From Ananas comosus (lineage: Eukaryota; Streptophyta; Magnoliopsida; Poales; Bromeliaceae), in contig NC_033622.1 of NCBI RefSeq assembly GCF_001540865.1, forward strand, positions 14,835,670-14,899,669: 64,000 bases of DNA, written 5' to 3'. The translations under genes and the position numbers were made by a program. Under the pieces are notes generated by a model, which worked only from the letters and a program-made list of their open reading frames with translations, did not search any database and was not told the origin of the DNA. Shown one piece after another: positions 1 to 9,659 of the stretch. Each line of letters opens with the position of its first letter. Position 1 is the first letter of the stretch.

Positions 1-171
1 CCTCTTTCGACTCATGCAAGGCCGTTGGAAGGACAAGATTATAGGGTAGGTGTCGAAGGTCTGAATCTGCTCGAGTCTCTTCCACAAGGACAAGTGCCGC
101 CAATGGGCCCTTCTCCGTGCACTAGCGGCTCCGCCAAGGGAGGGAAGTGCCCGGGTCCCCCAGGAGCATAA
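1..171 (+). CDS. Secreted peptide precursor, single cysteine motif, 5' end outside window
   Basis: The window opens inside a reading frame that runs from base 1 to a TAA at 169-171 and encodes 56 residues. It contains HARPLEG, nearly the MARPLEG of the two downstream precursors just after their signal peptides. It then has one copy of the same motif, LESLPQGQVPPMGPSPCT, a second cysteine nine residues after the threonine-bearing CT cysteine, and a proline-rich end (CPGPP). The signal peptide and start must lie upstream of the window. The VPPxGPS-C pattern recalls plant phytocytokine precursors, where the active peptide sits at the C-terminus. I infer this is the single-copy relative, perhaps close to the ancestral form, of the repeat genes at 2391 and 4465. 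The function of the family is not established from sequence alone. Confidence 0.7.
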   Translation, partial: PLSTHARPLEGQDYRVGVEGLNLLESLPQGQVPPMGPSPCTSGSAKGGKCPGPPGA

Positions 172-1340
172 GCTTTGCGCGGTTAACGGCATTTGCAGTG
201 ATGATTGACTCATAGTGAAAACGTTACTTACGACAAAATGAATAATGTTGCAGTGTTTACATAAAAGAGTGGAAATGTATGCATGTTAATTCGGATATTA
301 ATACCATTTGCTTTGTTCTTTAATTTCTACTTATATCTAGCTAGTATGTGTCAAACGATTTGGTCAATAACAAGTTGTTACAATTATTAATGAATTTATT
401 TACGAAATGGTGAATATTGTGACTGTGGTTGCATTTTCTTTCTCTCTCTCTCTCTCTCTTTTTTCTTTTTTGTTTAATTTTTCTCAGGCAACCTATATAA
501 GTTGTCTTTAAAAGAGTTCTACAAAAGAACCAACTGTTACTAACGCAGGTGCCAAATAATTTAATGATTGGTATTTAAGGTTTCAAATTCAAACTTTAAT
601 AATTTTACATTTTCAATTTCATTAAAAAAAAAAAGAAATGGGTACGTAGTATGCAACCCTTCTCTCTTAAAAAAATAGAGTTCTACTGTATATATAAAAT
701 AGGAGCTCAATTCTATATATGAATGACAAAAATATAAAAGGTATATTTATCCTTCCATTTTAAATAGAAACTCATACTAAAGTGCCCATCGGTATGTAGT
801 TAGGAAGAGCTTTTTTGGAAATAGAAATCTCGTGAGGGATTTTCAGCAATTAGAGGACAAATTCTTTTTTTCTCTATCAAATTAAATAATTATAATTAAA
901 TAAAATATATTTATTTTATGTATACAATCAAATTATATAAAATACATAAGAAAATTTAATTTTTAAGAATTTTGTGAAAAAAAAGCTTTGAACGCACACT
1001 TTAACTAATCTATACTATATCTATACTAAATATAAAAGAGCGAACAGAAATTTTGGATTTGTCAAGTTTTGTTTCAAAAATGTCCTTTCCATTCTCAAAA
1101 TGCATCTTTACTTTAAATAACTGTTATAAAATAATTTTTTAAATTATCAATTTATACAATTTAAGTTTCTAAACTAATTTAAATTTTAGTAAATTGAAAC
1201 TAATGAATCTACTATAATTTTTCTTATTTTTCTATCAAAATTAGATGATAATGATTAATTAAATTTTTTAACCTATAAATTTAACTTTCCTAATATATTT
1301 CCATTATAATTTTTAACTTAAACTATTTAAATTTTTAAAT
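172..1340. other. AT-rich spacer with a CT tract and one SINE
   Basis: No coding potential is visible. The stretch has a (CT)n tract near 441-458, a decayed SINE at 529-676, and AT-rich sequence up to the start of the tandem duplication. Confidence 0.6.
529..676 (+). repeat. tRNA-derived SINE copy 1, decayed
   Basis: It matches the same-strand copies at 10521, 35083, 54827, 56999 and 58083. All share a head with an AAGTGGCAAA-like A box, a TTCAAATTC B-box-like segment (GTTCGAATC in better copies), a GGTAGCATGCTACC-like tail and a terminal CTCTC-A(n). This copy is diverged. Confidence 0.55.
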
Positions 1341-1729
1341 CTACTTATATTTAATAGATAAGCCTAACGTTACTAACTTATCCATCTATATATATATGAC
1401 AAATTAGATGATTATAATTAAACAAATTTACTTCTTTAAATTATAATCAAATTCTACGAAATATATAAGTAAAAAAAAAAATTTGCTGAAAAATGTGTAT
1501 TGCACGTGTACTTTAATTAGTATACATATAAAAAAAAAAATCGGTGATATATTTAAATATTTTATTTCACGTACAAAATTAAATTCAACAAAATACATAA
1601 GTAAAACTATTTTCTTAAGTTTTCGTGTGCGTGCGTGCGTAATGCGCGTGTTGCGCATGCACACATTCAGATCGAGCAACGGTAAGCTCGAGTCAAACCT
1701 AGAAAGTTTTAAGCAGGGTCACATGGGGG

Positions 1730-2181
1730 TTGACCCGACCCAACGAAATGAACCAGAAAATATGACCCGACCCATGTTTGTATCCATACACAGAACCTGT
1801 GAGGAGAAATTAAAAAAAAAAAACTAAAAAGCAATATACATTCAGCAACAGTTGAACACAACCACTTCCTCATACGGACGTGTACGGCACTAGAGACATG
1901 CAATGGTCAATTAATCCGATGGCCTTCAAAAGTCAAAACATAAAGTGTGCTTGCATTAATTACGCTTCTATTTCCTCCTTTTTTTCTAATCAACATGCAA
2001 TTTACGTGGAACAAGTTTGATCAAATCGAAGGGAGACGTGTCCTTTTTAACTTTGAATGCAGTAGCTTGATCAATCCCGTACTACAAACAAGCACCACGA
2101 AGTCTCAGTCGGAGTAGTGTGAAATTGAATGACTCGATCGATCGGGTCCATTCAACTTGGCTCAAACTAGGACTTTTGACT
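1730..2181 (+). promoter_or_regulatory. W-box-containing promoter of precursor gene A
   Basis: Four WRKY-type TTGAC cores are present: TTGACC at 1730-1735, GGTCAA at 1905-1910, AGTCAA at 1931-1936 and TTGACT at 2176-2181. All four recur at matching places in unit B. W-boxes are bound by WRKY factors and are common in immune-induced genes. That these are functional is inference. Confidence 0.4.
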
Positions 2182-2303
2182 CGAACACGATTAAAAAATT
2201 TGAACACTTTTTGCAATGTGGGGAGTTATGGAGGAAACGAATGAGTTCCTATTGTATTTTCGTTGTAATTACCATGCAAATACCAATTGCCAACATTACT
2301 CGG

Positions 2304-2311
2304 TTATAAAA
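2304..2311 (+). promoter_or_regulatory. TATA box of precursor gene A
   Basis: TTATAAAA lies about 85 bases before the ATG at 2391. A start site about 30 bases downstream would fall near 2335. That excludes the in-frame TTG at 2328 as a translation start and supports the ATG at 2391. Confidence 0.6.
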
Positions 2312-2390
2312 ATGCCGCTTCATTGAATTGCTCTCCATCAAGTTTTGTATACCGAATCAAAAGGGGAGAGATATAGAAGTTAGTAAAAAA

Positions 2391-2993
2391 ATGGCAAAAG
2401 AGTGCAATGTGATGGAAATGATACTGATTCTCATAGTGTTAACATGTAGCTCACATTCTCTTTCGATGGCGAGACCGTTGGAAGGCAAGAGGGGCCAGTT
2501 AAGAGGTGATGTGGGTATGTTCGAGTCCCTTCCACAAGGACACATTCCTTCAACGGGACATTCGGGCTGCACTAATGACCCCAACAACAAGAATGGATTT
2601 TGTCCGAACCCGCCGCAAGTCGGAGGTGATCGGAGCGTAGTGTTTGAGTCCCTTCCGCAAGGACAAGTTCCTTCGACAGGGTACTCAGGCTGCACCAATG
2701 ACCCCAACAATGAGGATGGATCTTGCCCAAACCCGCCGCTAGTCGGAGGTGATCTAGGTGTAGTGTTCGAGTCCCTTCCACGAGGACAGGTTCCTCCGCC
2801 AGGGCACTCGAATTGCACCAATAATCCCAACAGCAAAAATGGGTCTTGTCCGAATCCACCGCCAATCGGAGGTGATCTGAGTGTAGTGTTTGAGTCCCTT
2901 CCGCAAGGACAAGTTCCTTCACCAGGGCACTCGGGCTGTACTAACGACCCAAACAACCAGAAGGGGTCTTGTCCAAACCCGCTACAAGGTTAA
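2391..2993 (+). CDS. Secreted multi-repeat cysteine peptide precursor, four units
   Basis: This encodes 200 residues in one exon. The frame is open further upstream but has only a TTG at 2328, before the likely transcript start, so I start at ATG 2391. Residues about 5-25 form a hydrophobic signal peptide (core MILILIVL), followed by MARPLEG. Four units of 41 residues follow, with period 123 bases, each beginning FESLPQGQVP and carrying GHSGCTNDPNN, then a second cysteine and CPNPP. The cysteines in a unit are ten residues apart. Units are joined by VGGDLGVV-like linkers; the last ends in QG and stop. The third unit is a variant with NCTNNPN, which also makes an N-glycosylation sequon. The build resembles polyprotein-like plant peptide hormone precursors. 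The CTN-cysteine core recalls the CTNIP/SCREW phytocytokines, but homology is only suspected. Confidence 0.75.
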   Translation: MAKECNVMEMILILIVLTCSSHSLSMARPLEGKRGQLRGDVGMFESLPQGHIPSTGHSGCTNDPNNKNGFCPNPPQVGGDRSVVFESLPQGQVPSTGYSGCTNDPNNEDGSCPNPPLVGGDLGVVFESLPRGQVPPPGHSNCTNNPNSKNGSCPNPPPIGGDLSVVFESLPQGQVPSPGHSGCTNDPNNQKGSCPNPLQG

Positions 2994-3227
2994 AAACATC
3001 ATGTGGTGATTTGCTTACACGGTATTGATGATTCGTGAGATCAATACAGAGGATTAGAATAACAAAGCATAACAATATAGAGGATTAGAATAACAACGCG
3101 CGTAGCGTGCATGTGCCTGGTGTCTGTGGATTAACAGTATGTTTATTTGTTTCTTCTTTATCATAAGATATGTTGCTTGTCTTAAGTGCTTTTACCTGGC
3201 GCAAAAGTTCAAACACCATTAATGAAA

Positions 3228-3427
3228 TCACTAGTGAAGAACCGGCGCGTTGTGGCGGAATATATAAATAAAATAAATAATAGTAAAAAAAAGAGTCAAA
3301 AAATTATATAAAAAAATAACTAAAAAATAAACAATTATTGCTGTAATAAAAATATAAAAATAAATTATAAGAAAGATTAAAAAAAATAAAGGCAAAAATC
3401 ATACTAATAAAAAATTATATATAATTN
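3228..3427. other. AT-rich junction between tandem copies, ending in an N
   Basis: About 190 bases of A- and T-rich sequence with many short A runs separate the two duplication units. A single N at 3427 stands directly before the first base of unit B, suggesting a contig join. Confidence 0.6.
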
Positions 3428-3808
3428 TCTACTTATATTTAATAGATAAGCCTAACGTTACTAACTTATCCATATATATGGCATATGACTAGATGATTAT
3501 AATTAAATAAATTTACTTCTTTTATAATCAAATTCTACGAAATATATAAGTTTTTTTTTTTTGGGTGAGAAATGTGTATTGCACGTGTACTTTAATTAGT
3601 ATACATAAAAAAAAAAAAATGGGTGATATATTTAAATATTTTATTTGACGTACAAAATTAAATTCAACAAAATGCACAAGTAAAACTATTTTCTTAAGTT
3701 TTCGTGTGCGTGTGTGTGTAAAGCGTGTGTTGCACATGCATACATTCAGATCGAACAACGGTTAGCTCGAGTCAAACCTAGAATGTTTTAAGCTGGGTCA
3801 CATGGGGG

Positions 3809-4255
3809 TTGACCCGACCCAACGAAATGAACCAGAAAATATGACACGACCCATTTATGTCCGTACACAGAACCTGTGAGGAGAAATTAAAAAAAAAAAA
3901 CTAAAAAGCAATATATATTCAGCAACAGTTGAACGCAACCACTTCCTCGTACGGACGCGTACGGCACAAGAGAATGCACTGGTCAATTCCTACGGCCTTC
4001 AAAAGTCAAAACATAGAGTGTGCTTGCATTTACCCTTCTATTTCCTCCTCCTTTTTTTTTTTTTAAATCAACATGCAATTTACGTGGAACAAGTTTGATC
4101 AAATCCAAGGGAGACGTGTGACTTTTAACTTTGAATGCTGTAGCTTGATCAATCCCGTACTACAAGCACCACGAAGTCTCAGTCGGAGTAGTGTGAAATT
4201 GAATGACTCGATCGATCGGGTCCATTCAACTTGGCTCAAACTAGGACTTTTGACT
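3809..4255 (+). promoter_or_regulatory. W-box-containing promoter of precursor gene B
   Basis: TTGACC at 3809-3814, GGTCAA at 3981-3986, AGTCAA at 4004-4009 and TTGACT at 4250-4255 repeat the four W-box cores of unit A in the same order and nearly the same spacing. Confidence 0.4.
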
Positions 4256-4377
4256 CGAACACGATTAAAAAATTTGAACACTTTTTGCAATGTGGGGAGT
4301 TATGGAGGAAACGAATGAGTTCCTATTGTATTTTCGTTGTAATTACCATGCAAATACCAATTTCCAACATTACTCGG

Positions 4378-4386
4378 TTATAAAAA
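4378..4386 (+). promoter_or_regulatory. TATA box of precursor gene B
   Basis: TTATAAAAA is placed as in unit A, about 85 bases before the ATG at 4465. Confidence 0.6.
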
Positions 4387-4464
4387 TGCCGCTTCATTGA
4401 ATTGCTCTCCATCAAGTTTTGTATGCTGAATCAAAAGGGGAGAGATATACAAGTAAGTAAAAAA

Positions 4465-5196
4465 ATGGCAAAAGGGTGCAGTGTGATGAAAATGATACTG
4501 ATTCTCATAGTGTTAATATATAGCTCACATTCTCTTTCGATGGCGAGACCGTTGGAAGGCCAAAGGGGCCGGTTAAGGATCGGAGGTGATCTGGGTGTGT
4601 TTGAGTCCCTTCCGCAAGGACAGGTTCCTTCAATGGGGCACTCAGGCTGCACTAATGACCCCAACAACAAGAATGGATTTTGCCCGAATCCGCCGCAAGT
4701 CGGAGGTGATCTGGGTGTAGTGTTCGAGTCCCTTCCGCAAGGACAGGTTCCTCCGCCAGGGCACTCGAATTGCACCAATAATCCCAACAACAAAAATGGG
4801 TCTTGTCCGAATCCACCGCCAATCGGAGGTGATCTGAGTGTAGTATTTGAGTCCCTTCCGCAAGGACAAGTTCCTTCAACAGGGCACTTAGGCTGCACCA
4901 ACGACCCAAACAATAAGAAAGGGTCTTGCCCAAACCCGCCGCAAGTCGGAGGTGATCTGGGTGTACTGTTCGAGTCCCTTTCGCAAGGACAGGTTCCTCC
5001 ACCAGGGCACTCGAATTGCACTAATAATCCCAACAACAAAAATGGGTCTTGTCCGAATCCACCGCCAATCGGAGGTGATCTGAGTGTAGTGTTTGAGTCC
5101 CTTCCGCAAGGACAAGTTCCTTCACCAGGGCCCTCGGGCTGCACTAGCGACCCAAACAACAAGAAAGGGTCTTGTCCAAACCCGCCACAAGGTTAA
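4465..5196 (+). CDS. Secreted multi-repeat cysteine peptide precursor, five units
   Basis: This encodes 243 residues in one exon and is the tandem paralogue of the gene at 2391. I chose ATG 4465 for the same reason: the upstream in-frame TTG at 4402 lies before the likely transcript start. A signal peptide (core MILILIVLIY) leads to MARPLEGQRG. Five 41-residue units follow. They alternate between type alpha (GHSGCTNDPNN, linker QVGGDLGV) and type beta (PPGHSNCTNNPN, linker PIGGDLSV) in the order alpha-beta-alpha-beta-alpha. The alternation points to duplication of an 82-residue (246-base) dimer. Every unit keeps both cysteines, the LPQG or LSQG start and CPNPP. Both genes keep intact frames, which suggests they are functional. 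The mature peptide, its processing sites and its receptor are unknown. Confidence 0.75.
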   Translation: MAKGCSVMKMILILIVLIYSSHSLSMARPLEGQRGRLRIGGDLGVFESLPQGQVPSMGHSGCTNDPNNKNGFCPNPPQVGGDLGVVFESLPQGQVPPPGHSNCTNNPNNKNGSCPNPPPIGGDLSVVFESLPQGQVPSTGHLGCTNDPNNKKGSCPNPPQVGGDLGVLFESLSQGQVPPPGHSNCTNNPNNKNGSCPNPPPIGGDLSVVFESLPQGQVPSPGPSGCTSDPNNKKGSCPNPPQG

Positions 5197-5477
5197 AAAC
5201 ATCATGTCATGATTTGCTTACACAGTATTGATGATTCGTGAGATCAATACAGAGGATTAGAATAACAAAGCATAACAATATAGAGGATTTGAATAACAAC
5301 GCGCGTAGCGTGTATGTGCCCGGTGTCTGTGGATGTATGTGGGTACTCATACTCGTTAACAATATGTTTATTTGTTTCTTGTTTTATCATAAGATATGTT
5401 GGTTGTCTCAAGTGCTTTTACCTGGAGCAAAAGTTCAAACACCATTGAAATCATTCTTGCATTTATTTTTATGTTAA

Positions 5478-6085
5478 TTTTTCAGAAGTTGTGTCTTAGG
5501 CCGAACATTGTCAGTGTTTTCAAGTAGTTTCTGTGATGCGGTCCGGTCACTTCACAAAGAATGTGATGTAATTATGAGCAATTAATTAGAAGCATCAAAA
5601 TTCCAACAATTCAATTATGTGAACCAGAAATTGTTCCCACACAGTAAGTATACCAGCATACTATGATAAAACCTCTATTTTATCTCTTCATCACACTAGG
5701 TTTATAATATAATAGCACTTCAACTCGATCGTTAATTAATTATGGCTACACGCTTGCTCACAAAATTCTTGGTTTATATCCAGTATCGAGTAAGAATAGC
5801 CGTAAAACTAACTTTCATGTGATGATTAAGAAAATAAGAAACTGATTAAAGCAAATAGAGCAGCACACCTATGTTTATTCTTAGTTACAAGTACTATTTT
5901 GAATCCTAGCTAGATAGATGCTTCCGAGCCATTGTGACGTGGATGTCATTTAATAAAGCAAATCAAGAAAATGATCACGGATAAAATTTCCAGTAATAGG
6001 GCTTCCCACTACTAAGGCAAGGACTTGTATGATGTGATACTCACAATATGGGACGCACAAACTAAAATATTCGAAACTTCAGTAT
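5478..6085. other. Spacer, nothing recognised
   Basis: AT-rich sequence without repeats or frames that I can identify. Confidence 0.5.
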
Positions 6086-6196
6086 TTAGACAGCAACCTG
6101 AATAACAAGAGATTTGATATTCTGCTGGGGGATGGGGAAGTTGAACATCCATATTTCAGTGTTCGGGGTGATGCAGCAGGCAAACATGCGGATCAC
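6086..6196 (-). pseudogene. Orphan terminal exon, unidentified protein C-terminus
   Basis: On the minus strand a plausible acceptor (AAATCGCAG) is followed at once by a 36-codon frame ending in TAA at 6086-6088. It reads VIRMFACCITPNTEIW, then a tail ending IKSLVIQVAV. The composition looks like real protein rather than chance AT-rich translation. No upstream exon could be found between it and the stop of the receptor kinase at 6637. It may be a captured or leftover last exon, or part of the kinase 3' untranslated region by chance. I do not recognise the family. Confidence 0.3.
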
Positions 6197-6636
6197 CTGC
6201 GATTTAGCACAGCAGCAGCTACACTTTTCTGAGGACAGGTGTCATCGAGCGTGACGATTAAGATCGAGTTCAAGCGAAGGAGAGCAAAAGAATAAATGAT
6301 AAAATGAGATCGAAGTATATGTCGAGGTCATTGTTGTTACAAGAATCTCTTATAAAAGAACAAGAACATGCAGGATGAACTCTAAGATGTACCACTCAGC
6401 TACAATATAACATTTCGATCTATCTTTGAAATAAAACAACCATTAATAGCAAAAGAACACTTTGAAACTTCTCCCTGTAAAGATCAACATCATGAAACTG
6501 AAAAAAAAAAAAAAAAAATCTGCTAAATCAAACAAAACAATAAAGAAGACCAGGCATGAGAATTAATCGACAAGCCTATATAGATAACTCTCCCATATTG
6601 CCAATATTGTTTTCTCTTTTTTTCTTTCGATCTCTT

Positions 6637-9520
6637 CTATCTTGCATGTGCTGAGGTGAAGGATTCGGCGAAACCGGTGGGCCTCGCAGGAATGCTGCTC
6701 TGAGAGTTCTCCAAGTTTCCGATAGTTGAAACTGACTGGCTACTGTTCTCTAACTCCTTCCACCTCTGGAGTGCTTCAGGTAATGTCAAGTCCAAGTCGA
6801 TCGTATATTCGTCGTCCAATTTGGGTTCCAACGGCTTCCATACTTCCGCCAACGAAGACAAGACATTAACGACCTGGCCCATGTCGGGCCTCTGCTGCGG
6901 CTCTCTTGAACAGCAGTGACAAGCCAACTCGGCAACCGTGAGAACGCTCTTTAGGGTTTCGTCGTCAAGGTCGATTGTTGGGTCGATGACTTCTTCGAAA
7001 GTAGCCTTGTTGATATGCATTCGTCTGAACCACGTCACCAGGTGCACGTTCTCCTCCGATTGGCTGTTGTCGAGAGCCTTTCGGCCGGTGATTAGCTCCA
7101 TGAGGATTACTCCGAAGCTGAACACGTCGGCCTTGGTGGTCACACGGCCCGTCACTGCACGGTGGTAAATGCAGCATAAAATCACCAACATACAATATAT
7201 AGCAGGAAATGTTTAGTGTTCTGGAAAAGATCTGATAGGCCCTGTTTCAGTTTTGAACACCAAATATAAAGCTTTTCATCCAAGTGCATTGTTTGTTATA
7301 GATACATTGCTTAAATCGCATGCATTTTCTTCTCTAATCATCATGAAAATTTTGTTGGTTCTTTTCTTTCTGAATGTTATATATTGATCCTGTGCAAATA
7401 TTTGAACAGTATAAATAAGTAACATAGAAAAGCAAATACATAAATATAGATATACCTGCATACTCCGGTGCGAGATATCCGAAGGTGCCGGCAAGCCTCG
7501 TCTCAACTGAATATTTCCCATCTGGTGCATGCTTAACAAGCCCAAAATCCGCAACCTTAGCTTTCATATCATCCCCGAGAAGAATATTGGAAGGCTTCAG
7601 ATCCCTGTGTATGAAGCTTTGATTAGCCAGGCTATGCAAATACTCGACGCCGCGAGCAACATCGAGTCCGATACTCAATCTCCTCTTCCAGTCCAACGGA
7701 TTCAGCCCCTCGCTCTTCCAGTTGAAAAGATGTTGACTGAGCGTTCCTCTCGGCATGTACTCGTACACCAGGATCCTCTCACTCCCATCCAAGCAATAAC
7801 CGAGGAGCGAGACCAAATGGCGGTGGCGAAGTCGCGTCAGGACCGAAATTTCCGACGTGAACTCGCTCAAACCCTTCGGGCCCGTCGCGCTGCTGCCCTC
7901 CATCCGCTTCACCGCGATCTTAGTGCCGTCGTCGAGCCCCCCTTTGTAGACCGTCCCGAACCCTCCCCGGCCCAATATATTGTCCTCGCTGAAGTTATTC
8001 GTCACGTTTCGAAGAACTTGAATCGAGATGACCATACTGCTCGGCTCGCCGACGTGAAAGTCACGAGGCCCACTACTCGTGCTGCTTACAGCTCCATTGA
8101 AGACCCCATTCAAGCCATTACCAGCCAGAGATATCTTGAGCATCTCCGCCTCCGAACCGGAGTGACCCGGGTGTATAACTATGCCGCTCGGAAGCCGAGA
8201 CTTGCCGAAACAGAACTTGTTTCTCTTAGAATAGCAGAACACAAGCAATCCGACGAGGAAAGCCGCACCGATAACAGAACTGACGACAACGCCGATTAAA
8301 TAGGACTTGTTGCTACCACCGCCACTATCCGATCCAGGAGAGCTCGACCCGTCTTTGCCGGGATTTATGTCCTTCCCGATATCGGGATTTCCTTCGGTTC
8401 TCACCACAACATTTCGGCGAAAAGCGGGGATTTTCCCCCAGAGAGAGTTATTTGACACGTCCAATTCTTTAAGTGAAGGTAAATTGGTAAGAGCTTCCGG
8501 AATTGTGCCGGTGAGGTTGTTTCCCGACAGTAAGAGCTTCTGCAGCGAAGGCAAAAGCCGAAAATCCGGCGAGATGGCGCCGTTGAGGCCCAGTTTCTGG
8601 AAATTAACAACAATCACGTCCCCTTTGGCATCGCAGGTGATTCCCAGCCAAGTGTTGCCGCACGGATCGTTACCGGGCCAATTCCTGGCGAATATCTCGG
8701 GGTACCCGAGAGAGCTGGCGATGGAGAGCATGGCGTTCACCCGCGGATCGCAATCGCCGGCGTCCGTTCGGCAGAAGCGCTCGGACGAAGGGAGGAGATC
8801 GATCTTCATGCGCGCGGCGTTCTTGAACGCGGGAACGGGCCCCTGGAGGAGGTTGTTGGTGAGCACGACGGTCCAGAGCGAGTCGAGCCCGGTGAGCGAG
8901 TCCGGGACCGGACCGGTGAGCTCGTTGTCTCGCAAGTCCAAGTCGGCGAGGTCGGTTAGGCGCGAGAGGTCGGGGATGGGGCCGGAGAAGGAGTTGGAGT
9001 GGAGCCAGAGTTGGCGGAGGCCGGTCATGTCGGCGACGGCGTCGATGGGCCCGGAGAGCTTGGCGGGGCCCCGCTGGTTGTTGAGGAGGAGGGACTTGAC
9101 GGGAGAGGTCGAGAAGCTTCGGGGGATGGGGAGGGAGGTGAAGTTGTTGTCGTTGAGGAAGAGGGTGCGGAGGGAGGAGAGCGAGGGGAGGGAGGGGACG
9201 GGCCCGGAGAGCGAGTTGCCCATCACCTCCAGCCGGACGAGCGCGGTCAGGTTCGCCACCGCGCCCGGGAGGCTCCCGGAGAGCCCGCGCCGCCCGATCT
9301 GGATCGCCGTCACGCGGGCGCCGCCGCCGCCGTCGGGGTCGCACCGGACGAGGGGCCACGAGCAGGGGTCGGCGTCGCTCGACCAGTTCAGGGCCGAGGC
9401 GGGGCGGAGCGCCGCCGCGAGGGCGACCATCGCCGCCGCGTCCCCGGCGTCCGCGGCGAGCGCCGGGGAGAGGACGATGAGAATGACGACGACGAAGAGA
9501 AGATGAGGTGCTGAGAGCAT
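6637..9520 (-). CDS. TMK: TMK-type leucine-rich-repeat receptor kinase
   Basis: Two exons, 9520-7456 and 7154-6637, join at GCAG|GT and CAG|TG to read EYA-VTGRV, the usual intron site of the TMK family. The protein has 860 residues. A signal peptide (1-22) is followed by a leucine-rich-repeat N cap with [10 protein letters not shown], a first repeat block, the second cap with [13 protein letters not shown] (about 284-296), and a second block. A membrane segment lies at about 407-429. The kinase spans about 512-790: [11 protein letters not shown] loop, lysine 538 in [14 protein letters not shown] with Asp640, DFG at 658-660. Arabidopsis TMKs act at the plasma membrane in auxin signalling. Residues about 129-141 read [14 protein letters not shown], where family members have several more repeats. 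About 80 residues are therefore missing compared with the roughly 940-residue TMK1, without a frameshift. The 5' exon is very GC-rich. Confidence 0.9.
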
Positions 9521-9529
9521 GGCGCTCTA

Positions 9530-9580
9530 GAGAGAGAAAGTGATGAAGAGAGAGAGAGAGAGAAAGAGAGAGAGGGTGGG
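9530..9580 (-). promoter_or_regulatory. Pyrimidine-rich leader of the TMK gene
   Basis: The GA-rich plus strand reads as a CT-rich leader upstream of the minus-strand ATG at 9520. Such CT tracts are common in plant 5' untranslated regions. Confidence 0.35.
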
Positions 9581-9659
9581 GCTTAAGGTGCGGGGGCGGA
9601 GCGGGGGGAGGTGTGGAAAGCGTGGGAGGGGCGGGGACGAAGACGTAGTACTACGCCAC

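Larger units (their letters stand above)
1341..3227. repeat. Tandem duplication unit A, about 1.9 kb
   Basis: The segment beginning CTACTTATATTTAATAGATA and ending just after AAAAGTTCAAACACCATT recurs at 3428-5453 with high identity across promoter, gene and 3' flank. Small indels separate the copies. It contains the four-repeat precursor gene. Confidence 0.85.
3428..5453. repeat. Tandem duplication unit B, about 2.0 kb
   Basis: This is the second copy of the 1341-3227 unit, again covering promoter, precursor gene and 3' flank. It is longer mainly because its gene carries one more 41-residue unit and an extra segment in the 3' flank near 5333-5360. Confidence 0.85.

Noticed and set aside
2357..2956. 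Long minus-strand frames opposite the peptide genes
   Set aside because: They are shadows of the 123-base repeats. They lack a signal peptide and promoter, and the sense frame has both.
8307..9506. Plus-strand frames of up to 399 residues across the TMK gene
   Set aside because: GC-rich antisense shadows of exon 1; the minus-strand frame has full domain order.
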